From: Hyphomicrobiales bacterium
GTDB lineage: Bacteria > Pseudomonadota > Alphaproteobacteria > Rhizobiales > Xanthobacteraceae
DNA length: 14,869 bases
Reading direction: 5' to 3'
Assembly (NCBI GenBank): GCA_023266695.1
Contig: JAHFPO010000047.1
Span: 1 to 14,869, forward strand
The notes beneath the pieces were generated by a model. The model searched no databases and was not told the DNA's origin. It saw nothing but the letters and a program-made list of their open reading frames with translations. The position numbers and the translations under genes are program-made. Positions 6,410-13,134 of the stretch are shown piece by piece. Every line of letters starts with the position of its first letter. Position 1 is the first letter of the stretch.

Positions 6410-7099
6410 TCAACGGCCGCTGCAGGCTGCTTCGAGAAGCGCGGCCACGGCGGCGGGAGCGTCCGTGAGGCGATCGATGACGCGGTCGGCGCCGAGGGCC
6501 GCCGCCAGCACGTCGGTATAGCCGTAGGAGACCACGACGACCGGCACCTTCGCCGCGCGCGCCGTCGCGACATCGATGGCGGAATCGCCGATCATGACCG
6601 CCGCGCCGGCATCGCCGCCCGCCCGTTCGACCGCCTTGAGAAGGTGGCCTGGATCGGGCTTCTTCACCGCAAAGGTGTCGGCCCCGGCCACCACCGCGAA
6701 GCGGTTGCGGAGGCCGAGCGCGGTGAGCAGCTTCACCGAATAGCGCTCGGGCTTGTTGGTGCAGATGACGAGAAGCGCCCCCGCGGCGGCAAGCGCATCG
6801 AGGGCCGTTTGCGCGCCGGGAAACGGCCGCGACAGGTCGGCGAGATGCAGATCATAATGGGCGAGGAAGCGGGCCTGCAGCCGGTCGATCTCGCTCTCGC
6901 GAAGGCGCGTGCCGCGGAGCGCAAAGCCGCGTTCGATCATGACCCGCGCCCCCCTTCCGATCACCGCGCGCGCGTCGCTGACGGCGACGGGATCGAGGCC
7001 GGCCTCGCCGAGCACGACATTGAGCGTGCCGATGAGGTCGGGAGCGGTGTCGACGAGGGTGCCGTCGAGGTCGAAGACGACGGTCGGGCGGGGTGCCAT
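6410..7099 (-). CDS. gph: Phosphoglycolate phosphatase, HAD superfamily
   Basis: A 229-residue cytosolic hydrolase expected to dephosphorylate 2-phosphoglycolate, the by-product of DNA repair or photorespiratory chemistry. All four HAD motifs are visible: motif I VVFDLDGTLVDTAPDL (nucleophile Asp10, Asp12), motif II VICTNKP (Thr114), motif III Lys146/147 in VKKPDPGHLL, and motif IV MIGDSAIDVATA (Asp172, Asp176). Length and the DTAPDL/RYSVKLLTALGL segments match Gph better than other HAD-IA phosphatases, though a related sugar phosphatase cannot be ruled out. The ATG at 7099 has GGACGGA close upstream; ATG 7123 and GTG 7138 are in-frame alternatives giving up to 13 more residues. No overlapping partner; the MCP gene starts 125 nt downstream on the same strand. 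Confidence 0.9.
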   Translation of the reverse strand: MAPRPTVVFDLDGTLVDTAPDLIGTLNVVLGEAGLDPVAVSDARAVIGRGARVMIERGFALRGTRLRESEIDRLQARFLAHYDLHLADLSRPFPGAQTALDALAAAGALLVICTNKPERYSVKLLTALGLRNRFAVVAGADTFAVKKPDPGHLLKAVERAGGDAGAAVMIGDSAIDVATARAAKVPVVVVSYGYTDVLAAALGADRVIDRLTDAPAAVAALLEAACSGR

Positions 7100-7230
7100 G
7101 GCGTCCGTCCGGTAGCGTCTCATCGGTGGAAAGTCCACGCCGACGGAGGGTAGTGGGTCAGTTTAGACAAACATCCGCTTCTGACCCCAACCGGACTCTG
7201 AATGCCTGATTGGTCATGATCCAAAGCGGG

Positions 7231-7270
7231 TGTCGAGGCCCAAGCACATTCCGACATCCGGGCCTCGACA
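7231..7270. repeat. Perfect 11-bp inverted repeat (hairpin) downstream of the ModA-like gene
   Basis: TGTCGAGGCCC (7231-7241) and GGGCCTCGACA (7260-7270) are perfect inverted repeats with an 18-nt loop. It sits 54 nt past the stop of the ModA-like gene in its transcription direction and could end or protect its transcript. Neither strand shows a T run after the stem, so a classical intrinsic terminator is not supported. Confidence 0.55.
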
Positions 7271-7323
7271 TCTTCAGGAAAAGCTTCTGCTCCTATTCGC
7301 TGTTCCAGGCGGAAAAGGCGCTG

Positions 7324-8097
7324 TCACGGTACAACGGGCTCCAGGCCTTTGGCCTTCATCACCAACATGGCCGCCGGCGTCGCAAGGTACTTGAGCAGGG
7401 CCTTGGCTGCGTCAGCTTCCTTGGCAGCGGCACTAACACCCGCCGTGTAGACGACGTATTGCTGCAACTCCTTCGGCATGAGGCCAACCAATTCCACACC
7501 AGGGTCCGCAAGAATAGCGGGGGGAGAGATCACGGCGAATTCCACTTCGCCCTTCGCGACAGACGGCACCACTGCACTGGATGCAAGCGGCTTGAGTTTA
7601 GCGTTCGTTTCTGCGGCGATGCCGAGGCGCTCGAGCAGACCCTTGAAATAAATCCCGCTCCCGCCTTCCGCCGAATAGGCGATCGATTTGGCGTTGAGTA
7701 GCGTGTTCTTGAGGGCCTCGGCCGAACCGATATCGGGCTTCGGGGCACCCTTCTTGACGGCCACGCCGACGGCGGCGCGTGAGATGTCAGTACGGGTACC
7801 CGCGGCGACTTTGCCCTGTTTGAGGAGATCGTCGATTATGGCCGGCAAGAGTAGGGCTACGTCGAACGTCTCGCCGGCGTCGATCTGCCGCTTCAATGCT
7901 GCGGAAACGTCGTACTTGATCGTGAGCTTGTGGCCCGTCGTACGCTCGAACTGGGGCCCGAGTTCATCCAGAAAAGTTTTGAGCGGCAGGACGCTAAAGA
8001 CGTGGACCTCGGCGGCCTGTGCCGCGTGGCATTGAGCCAGCAGGACCACAACGCAGATCGCGATTTTAGCCGCCGCGGCAAGTGAACTTATCCTCAT
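7324..8097 (-). CDS. Periplasmic ModA-like substrate-binding protein (orphan)
   Basis: A 257-residue exported binding protein of the SBP_bac_11 / molybdate-binding type. The signal peptide covers about residues 1-28 (hydrophobic AAAAKIAICVVVLLAQ, cleavage near AAQA|AEV). Fold markers are VHVFSVLPLKTFLDELGPQF (31-50), YDVSAALKRQIDAGETFDVALL (62-83), AVGVAVKKGAPKPD (109-122), GGSGIYFKGLLERLGI (145-160) and the C-terminal PAAMLVMKAKGLEP (241-254). In place of the AASL-type first loop of true ModA it has FSVLPL, so molybdate as ligand is uncertain. No permease or ATPase gene is adjacent, so it is an orphan or works with a distant transporter. The ATG at 8097 has AAAGGG five nt upstream. GC is lower than in the adjoining gph and gabD genes. 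moaA at the window edge is 7 kb away and gives no functional support. Confidence 0.82.
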   Translation of the reverse strand: MRISSLAAAAKIAICVVVLLAQCHAAQAAEVHVFSVLPLKTFLDELGPQFERTTGHKLTIKYDVSAALKRQIDAGETFDVALLLPAIIDDLLKQGKVAAGTRTDISRAAVGVAVKKGAPKPDIGSAEALKNTLLNAKSIAYSAEGGSGIYFKGLLERLGIAAETNAKLKPLASSAVVPSVAKGEVEFAVISPPAILADPGVELVGLMPKELQQYVVYTAGVSAAAKEADAAKALLKYLATPAAMLVMKAKGLEPVVP

Positions 8098-8406
8098 GGT
8101 GCCCTTTCACAATGGGTTGAGCGCGCAGCACCGCGCCACTTACTGCGTGTCGATCAATCTCATTTTCCGGAGATGAGGTCGAAAAATGCGCGGCCTGCTT
8201 CAAGGACAGCGCCCGCCGACGGCATTCGCATCACTGCTTCCACTGAGAACTCGGCACGCCTCCGCCCTGTAAGCCCATCGTATCATCTTTTTGCACGCAG
8301 TTGGCAAACTAATCGGCACCATCACGCGATGGGTGGCACGGAACGACGGCACATGGCACATAGCGGACAATCGACAAACCGACCCGCTACCCGACGGAGG
8401 CCTCGG
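8098..8406. other. Intergenic stretch between the ModA-like gene and gabD
   Basis: About 310 nt with divergent genes on either side. It should hold the leader and promoter of the minus-strand ModA-like gene (AAAGGG ribosome-binding site at its right end on that strand), but I see no convincing -35/-10 pair for it. Short open frames on both strands have no recognisable family or codon pattern. Confidence 0.4.
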
Positions 8407-8432
8407 TTGACATTGGCGGGCCGGGCTATGGC
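8407..8432 (+). promoter_or_regulatory. Predicted alphaproteobacterial housekeeping promoter of gabD
   Basis: TTGACAT (8407-8413), 11 nt, then GCTATGGC (8425-8432). This fits the Caulobacter housekeeping pattern TTGaCGS-N10-14-GCTANAWC at most conserved positions and lies about 55 nt before the gabD ATG. Confidence 0.5.
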
Positions 8433-8485
8433 GTGCTAGGACGCCGGCCCGTATCCTCATGGGTATGAGCGCGAAGGAGTCCGCC

Positions 8486-9934
8486 ATGAAGCTCGGTGAT
8501 CCCAAGCTTTTGCGCGAGCAATGTTATATCGACGGCGCCTGGATCGGGCAGGGGGTCGATCCGATCGACAATCCGGCGACCGGCGAAACCCTGTCCTGGG
8601 TCCCGCATCTCGGCCGGGACGAGGCCACGGCCGCGGTCGCGGCGGCGCACGCCGCCTTTCCCGCCTGGGCGAAGCGCACGGCCAAGGAGCGCGCGGGTCT
8701 CCTGCGCCGCTGGTACGAGCTCATCCTCGCCCACCGCGAAGACCTCGCGCTGATCATGACCTCGGAGCAGGGCAAGCCGCTCAGCGAGTCCAAGGGCGAG
8801 ATCGAATTTTCCGCCTCCTTCGTCGAGCTCTACGCCGAGGAGGCCAAGCGCGTCTATGGCGAGACCATTCCGTGCCCGCGGCCGGACGCGCGCATCCTGG
8901 TGCTGAAGCAGCCGATCGGCGTGGTCGCTGCGATCACGCCGTGGAATTTCCCGGCGGCGATGATCACCCGCAAGGTGGCGCCGGCGCTCGCCGCCGGCTG
9001 CACCTCGGTGCTGAAGCCCGCCCCGGAAACGCCGCTCACGGCGCTCGCGTTCGCCGAGCTCGCCGATCGCGCCGGAATCCCGAAAGGCGTCTTCAATGTG
9101 TTGACCGGCGACGCGCCGGCGATTGGCGAGGTGTTCACCACCGATCCGCGCGTGCGGCTCATCGGCTTCACCGGCTCGACCGAGGTCGGAAAGTTGCTCA
9201 TGCGCCAGGCCGCCTCGACCGTGAAGAAGGTGGCGCTCGAGCTCGGCGGCAACGCGCCTTTCATCGTGTTCGACGATGCCGATCTCGACGCCGCGGTCGA
9301 AGGCGCCGTGTTCTCGAAATACCGCAACATGGGCCAGACCTGCATCTGCGCCAATCGCATCTACGTGCAGGACAAGCTCTACGACGCCTTCGTCGAGAAA
9401 TTCGCCGCCGCCGTGCTCAAGCTGAAAGTCGGCAACGGCGTCGAGGTCGGCGTGGTGCAGGGACCGCTGATCAATATGGGCGCGGTCGAGAAGGTCGAGC
9501 GCCACATCGCCGATGCGGTCCAGAACGGAGCCCGTGTCGTCGTCGGCGGCAAGCGCCACTCGCTCGGGCGCACCTTCTTCGAGCCGACCGTGCTCGCGGG
9601 CGTCACCACGCGGATGTTGGTCACCCGCGAGGAGACGTTCGGGCCGCTGGCACCGATCTACAAATTTTCGAGCGAGAAGGATGCGGTCGAAATGGCGAAC
9701 GCGACGCAGTATGGGCTTGCCGCCTATTTCTTCGGCCGTGATATCGGCCGCTGCTTCCGCGTCGCCGAGGCGCTGGAATACGGCATGGTCGGGGTGAATT
9801 CCGGGATGATCTCGTTCGAGGTCGCGCCCTTCGGCGGCGTCAAGGAATCGGGTATCGGCCGTGAAGGCTCGCACCACGGCATCGAGGAATTTCTCGAGAT
9901 GAAATACGTGATGCTTGGGGGCCTCGATCGCTGA
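8486..9934 (+). CDS. gabD: Succinate-semialdehyde dehydrogenase, NAD(P)-dependent
   Basis: A 482-residue aldehyde dehydrogenase, the usual GabD length, predicted to oxidise succinate semialdehyde to succinate at the end of the GABA shunt. Key residues are Asn154 in TPWNFP, Lys177 in VLKPAPETPL, FTGSTEVGK (228-236) of the Rossmann fold, general base Glu252 in LELGGNAPF, and nucleophile Cys286 in GQTCICANR. EETFGPLAP (382-390) and PFGGVKESGIGREG (448-461) are class markers. Cys288 two residues after the nucleophile reproduces the CXC pair that forms a regulatory disulfide in human SSADH. The ATG at 8486 is preferred over 8459 and 8465 because AAGGAG lies seven nt upstream. rpiA follows after 8 nt, so they are probably co-transcribed. 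Related acids or glutarate semialdehyde could also be substrates; no gabT lies in the window. Confidence 0.93.
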   Translation: MKLGDPKLLREQCYIDGAWIGQGVDPIDNPATGETLSWVPHLGRDEATAAVAAAHAAFPAWAKRTAKERAGLLRRWYELILAHREDLALIMTSEQGKPLSESKGEIEFSASFVELYAEEAKRVYGETIPCPRPDARILVLKQPIGVVAAITPWNFPAAMITRKVAPALAAGCTSVLKPAPETPLTALAFAELADRAGIPKGVFNVLTGDAPAIGEVFTTDPRVRLIGFTGSTEVGKLLMRQAASTVKKVALELGGNAPFIVFDDADLDAAVEGAVFSKYRNMGQTCICANRIYVQDKLYDAFVEKFAAAVLKLKVGNGVEVGVVQGPLINMGAVEKVERHIADAVQNGARVVVGGKRHSLGRTFFEPTVLAGVTTRMLVTREETFGPLAPIYKFSSEKDAVEMANATQYGLAAYFFGRDIGRCFRVAEALEYGMVGVNSGMISFEVAPFGGVKESGIGREGSHHGIEEFLEMKYVMLGGLDR

Positions 9935-9942
9935 GAGCCGAG

Positions 9943-10662
9943 ATGCTGACTTTGGAACGCACGGCGGATCTCGACCGGTGGAAACGCGAAGCGGCCCGCG
10001 GCGCGCTCGATTTCGTGCGCCCGGGCATGCGGCTCGGCCTCGGTTCCGGCTCGACCGCGGCCCATTTCGTCGAATTGCTCGCCGAACGGGTCCGGGCCGG
10101 GCTCGATGTCGTTGGCGTGCCGACCTCCGAGGCGACCGCGGCTCAGGCCATGCGCCTCGGCGTGCCGCTCACGACTTTGGACGAAGCGCCGGAACTCGAC
10201 CTCACCATCGACGGCGCCGACGAGATCGATCACGAATTAACCTTGATCAAAGGCGGCGGCGGCGCGCTGCTGCGCGAGAAAATCGTCGCCATGGCCTCCC
10301 GCGACATGATCGTCGTCGCCGACGAAAGCAAACGGGTCGAACGGCTGGGGCGCTTTGCCTTGCCCATCGAAGTGGTGGATTTCGGCCTCGCCGCCACCAC
10401 CCGGGCGGTCGCCGCGGCGGTAAGGGGAGCCGGATGCGACGGGCCGATCCGGCTGCGCCACCGGCCGGACGGCCTTGTTTTCGTCACGGATCAAGGACAC
10501 CTCATTCTCGATGCCGGGCTCGGCCAGATTCCGGATGCGCGATTGCTCGCACTGCGGCTGGCCGAGGTCCCCGGCGTCGTCGAACACGGCCTATTCATTG
10601 GGCTGGCTCGTCGGGCTATCCTTGCCGGTCGTGAGGGCGTACGCGTCATCGAGCGGTCCTGA
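9943..10662 (+). CDS. rpiA: Ribose-5-phosphate isomerase A
   Basis: A 239-residue cytosolic enzyme interconverting ribose 5-phosphate and ribulose 5-phosphate in the pentose phosphate pathway. The family signatures are all there: LGLGSGSTAAHFVELL (31-46) for phosphate binding, VGVPTSEATAAQA (57-69), TIDGADEID (88-96, acidic Asp90 and Asp93), LIKGGGGALLREKIVA (101-116, Lys103 and catalytic Glu112), VADESKRVERLGRFALPIEV (125-144), and EHGLFIGLA (214-222). Length is slightly above the E. coli protein (219) because of a longer N-terminus, typical of alphaproteobacteria. The ATG at 9943 is 8 nt after the gabD stop; its ribosome-binding site is weak, so translation may depend on coupling to gabD. 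Confidence 0.96.
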   Translation: MLTLERTADLDRWKREAARGALDFVRPGMRLGLGSGSTAAHFVELLAERVRAGLDVVGVPTSEATAAQAMRLGVPLTTLDEAPELDLTIDGADEIDHELTLIKGGGGALLREKIVAMASRDMIVVADESKRVERLGRFALPIEVVDFGLAATTRAVAAAVRGAGCDGPIRLRHRPDGLVFVTDQGHLILDAGLGQIPDARLLALRLAEVPGVVEHGLFIGLARRAILAGREGVRVIERS

Positions 10663-10665
10663 CCA

Positions 10666-10782
10666 CTAGCGCATGATCCGGCGAAGTGGAAACGGTTCGC
10701 CGACAAGATCATGCGCCATGTTAACAAGTTAGCGCGCGATCGGACGCAAAACCGGTGCCCACTTTTGCTGATCGCGCGCTAG
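10666..10782. repeat. Composite palindromic repeat element 1 (two palindromes, CTAGCGC ends)
   Basis: Two palindromes lie back to back in 117 bp. The first has outer arms GCGCATGATC (10669-10678) and GATCATGCGC (10707-10716) and inner arms CGGCGAA (10679-10685) and TTCGCCG (10696-10702). The second has outer arms TAGCGCGCGATC (10730-10741) and GATCGCGCGCTA (10770-10781) and inner arms GCAAAA and TTTTGC (10746-10751, 10763-10768). The whole is bounded by CTAGCGC (10666-10672) and its reverse complement GCGCTAG (10776-10782). The central cores are related to AAGTGGGCACCGGTT, the second one inverted. It starts 4 nt after the rpiA stop. Confidence 0.85.
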
Positions 10783-10800
10783 GTTCAAAGGGAGATCATG

Positions 10801-11316
10801 ATGTACCGTTCGACCATTGCCGGCATCCTGCGCGTGGGGGCGCTCGTGATTGCGCTCTCGGGAGCGACCGGTGCCGCCTTAGCCCAGCAGTCCACGCCGT
10901 CCGCGGGCCAAATCCAGCTTGGCCGTGACATCGTCTCGGCCTCGGGAGCCACGCGCTCCTTCGACGGCATCGTGCCGACCATCCTTCAGCAGGCGCTGGG
11001 TATGTTCACGCAGCAGAACCCCGACCTGCAAAAGGATCTGACCGCCTCGATCCAGTCGATCGCCCCCGAATTCGAGAAACGCCGGGTCGAGATCATCGAC
11101 ATCGTCGCAACCGTCTATGCGCAACGCTTCACCGAGGCCGAGCTCAAGGAAATCCTGGCTTTCTACCGCTCGACGGTCGGAAAGAAATTCGTGACCGAGC
11201 TTCCCGCGGTGCTCGAGCAGAGCTTCGTCAAAACCCAGGAATGGGGCGGCAAGCTCTCGGAGCAGGTCGTCAACCGCCTGCGCGCCGAGATGAAGAAGAA
11301 GGGACACGCCATCTGA
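10801..11316 (+). CDS. Secreted DUF2059 domain protein
   Basis: A 171-residue exported protein of unknown function. Residues 1-28 form a signal peptide (MYRSTIAGILRVGALVIALS, then ATGAALA|QQ). The mature part is helical and ends in the DUF2059 core: YAQRFTEAELKEILAFYRST (106-125) and VGKKFVTELPAVLEQS (126-141). No cysteines or lipobox are present, so it should be soluble in the periplasm. GGGAG (10790-10794) lies 6 nt before the ATG at 10801 and only 3 nt before the ATG at 10798, so the second ATG is favoured. It follows rpiA and precedes gor on the same strand, an order I recall in related genomes, but the repeat element upstream and the long gap downstream make a single transcript unproven. 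DUF2059 is established only as a family name. Confidence 0.85.
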   Translation: MYRSTIAGILRVGALVIALSGATGAALAQQSTPSAGQIQLGRDIVSASGATRSFDGIVPTILQQALGMFTQQNPDLQKDLTASIQSIAPEFEKRRVEIIDIVATVYAQRFTEAELKEILAFYRSTVGKKFVTELPAVLEQSFVKTQEWGGKLSEQVVNRLRAEMKKKGHAI

Positions 11317-11755
11317 CGGCCGCAATCGCTGCGGGCACGACATGCGCGTTCGGGCTTCGTCGGCTCGGACGACTGTAAAGCCCCCAGAGAAGCGGATGAG
11401 CTGCGCCCGAATATCGCAAGCGAGGCCGCTGCAAGGATTTTCGCTCAGAGTGCGCTAGAGCATTTTCCGGCGAAGTGGGCACCGGTTCGCCGCAGAAAAT
11501 GCGACAACAACAAGAATCTAGAGCGGTTTCTCGATTCAACTCGATCGGAAACCGCTCTAGAATTCGTCACTCGCTGTTCTCCCTCCCGGTTGCGAGTGCG
11601 CGCCGTATTATGGCGTCCCGCCGGTGAGATAGGTTTGTCACTCCCGTTTCGGCTGAATCGCGGACCTTTCGCGCCTAAGCTGTCGAGGCTTGACGCAAGC
11701 CCGCGCCCGCCTGAACCATGGGCCTCGCGCGGCGGCAATGCGGGAGAGACGGTCC
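11317..11755. other. Long intergenic region before gor
   Basis: Holds composite repeat element 2 (11455-11561) and the gor leader. TTGACGC at 11690-11696 resembles the -35 part of an alphaproteobacterial housekeeping promoter, but I see no good partner -10 at the right distance. No gene is recognisable in the remainder. Confidence 0.45.
11455..11561. repeat. Composite palindromic repeat element 2 (two palindromes, CTAGAGC ends)
   Basis: The first palindrome has outer arms GCATTTTC (11460-11467) and GAAAATGC (11495-11502), inner arms CGGCGAA (11468-11474) and TTCGCCG (11486-11492), and the core GTGGGCACCGG. The second has perfect 14-bp arms TCTAGAGCGGTTTC (11517-11530) and GAAACCGCTCTAGA (11548-11561). 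CTAGAGC at 11455-11461 is the reverse complement of GCTCTAG at 11554-11560, so the unit has terminal inverted repeats like element 1. Its first half shares the CGGCGAA/TTCGCCG stem with element 1. Confidence 0.85.
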
Positions 11756-13111
11756 ATGGCCGACTTCGACGTCGATCTGTTCGTCATCGGTGCCGGCTCC
11801 GGCGGCGTGCGCGCCGCACGCGTCGCCGCCGAGCATGGCGCCCGGGTGATGATCGCCGAAGAGGATCGCGTCGGCGGCACCTGTGTGATCCGCGGCTGCG
11901 TGCCGAAGAAGCTCTTTGTCTATGCCAGCCGCTTTTCCCACGAGTTCGAAGACGCCGCCGGCTTCGGCTGGAAGCTCAAAGGCGCGCGCTTCGATTGGCC
12001 GACGCTCGTCGCCAACAAGGACAAGGAGATCGCCCGGCTCGAGGCCGCCTATCGCGCGACCCTCAAAAAGCACCGCGTCGAGATTGTCGACCGCCGCGCG
12101 GTGATCGAGAACCCGCATACGGTGCGCCTGATCAAGTCGGGCGCGCGGGTGCGGGCCGCGACCATCCTGGTTGCGACGGGTGCGCGTCCGGTTCGGCCCG
12201 AGTTTCCCGGCGCGGCCGAGGCCATCACCTCGGAAGAGGCGTTCCATCTGCGGAAATTTCCACGCCGGATCGTGATTCAGGGCGGCGGCTATGTGGCGGT
12301 GGAGTTCGCCTGCCTGTTCGCGGGGCTGGGCGCGCACGTCATCCTCGTGCATCGCGGCGACGAGATCCTGCGCGGCTTCGACGACGACGTGCGCCGTCAT
12401 CTGCGCGTCGAGATGAGGGAGCGCGGGCTGCATGTCGTCCTCGGCCATACCATCGCCGCGATCGAGAAGAAGGGGCGGGCCTTGCGGGCACGGCTTTCCG
12501 ACGGCTCAAGCCATGACTCCGATCAGGTCATGTTCGCGATCGGACGACGGCCGAATACCGCCAATCTCAGGCTCGAGACGGCGGGCGTGGCGATCGACGC
12601 CCACGGCGCCATCGCGGTCGATGAAACGTCGCGCTCGAGCGTGCCCTCGATCTACGCCATCGGCGACGTGACCAACCGCTTGGCGCTCACCCCGGTCGCG
12701 ATCCGCGAGGGCCATGCTTTCGCCGATTCCGTATTCGGCGATCGCCCCTGGAACGTCGATCACGCCAATGTGCCGACCGCGGTGTTTTCCGAGCCGGAGA
12801 TCGGCGTGGTCGGCCTCACGGAAGCGGCGGCGCGGGCCAAGGGCCGCGACATCGATATCTATCGCACCGTGTTTCGCCCGCTCAAGGCGACGCTGTCGGG
12901 CCGCGCGACCTCGATCCTGATGAAGCTGGTGGTCGAGAAGGCGAGCAATCGCGTGCTCGGCGTCCATATCGTCGGCAAGGCCGCCGCCGAGATGATCCAG
13001 CTCGCCGCCGTGGCGGTGAAGATGGGCGCCCGCAAGTCCGATTTCGACGCGACGGTAGCGCTGCATCCGACCTTGTCGGAGGAGCTGGTGACGATGCGCA
13101 ATCCGGTCTGA
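11756..13111 (+). CDS. gor: Glutathione-disulfide reductase
   Basis: A 451-residue flavoprotein that reduces glutathione disulfide with NADPH in the cytoplasm. In order: FAD-binding VIGAGSGGVRAAR (10-22); redox-active disulfide GGTCVIRGCVPKKL (Cys43, Cys48), in the CVIRGC form I associate with proteobacterial glutathione reductases; the second dinucleotide fold IQGGGYVAVEFA (174-185), followed by Arg200 and Arg206 in VHRGDEILRGFD, consistent with NADPH over NADH; AIGRRPNT (261-268); second FAD motif YAIGDVTNR (300-308); and the dimer-interface active site HPTLSEE (437-443, His437 and Glu442). Length matches Gor. The ATG at 11756 is supported by GGGAGAG seven nt upstream; longer in-frame starts at 11690 and 11738 lack this. 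It converges with the acyltransferase gene, stops 23 nt apart. Confidence 0.95.
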   Translation: MADFDVDLFVIGAGSGGVRAARVAAEHGARVMIAEEDRVGGTCVIRGCVPKKLFVYASRFSHEFEDAAGFGWKLKGARFDWPTLVANKDKEIARLEAAYRATLKKHRVEIVDRRAVIENPHTVRLIKSGARVRAATILVATGARPVRPEFPGAAEAITSEEAFHLRKFPRRIVIQGGGYVAVEFACLFAGLGAHVILVHRGDEILRGFDDDVRRHLRVEMRERGLHVVLGHTIAAIEKKGRALRARLSDGSSHDSDQVMFAIGRRPNTANLRLETAGVAIDAHGAIAVDETSRSSVPSIYAIGDVTNRLALTPVAIREGHAFADSVFGDRPWNVDHANVPTAVFSEPEIGVVGLTEAAARAKGRDIDIYRTVFRPLKATLSGRATSILMKLVVEKASNRVLGVHIVGKAAAEMIQLAAVAVKMGARKSDFDATVALHPTLSEELVTMRNPV

Positions 13112-13134
13112 CCCTCGACTCGGGTCTCCGAGCA

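Noticed and set aside
8173..8505. Short frames on both strands in the gap before gabD
   Set aside because: No family resemblance, no ribosome-binding site, and residue content like random translation; they overlap the predicted gabD promoter.
8426..9877. 483-codon minus-strand frame opposite gabD
   Set aside because: Composition rich in Arg, Asp, Glu, His and Gly with no motif, typical of the complement of a GC-rich coding gene; gabD on the plus strand has every active-site motif.
11675..12448. 257-codon minus-strand frame opposite gor
   Set aside because: Antisense shadow of gor, no recognisable domain or ribosome-binding site.
13110..13126. Small stem GACCC / GGGTC between the converging gor and acyltransferase genes
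   Set aside because: Only 5 bp and no T run, so a terminator call is not supported.
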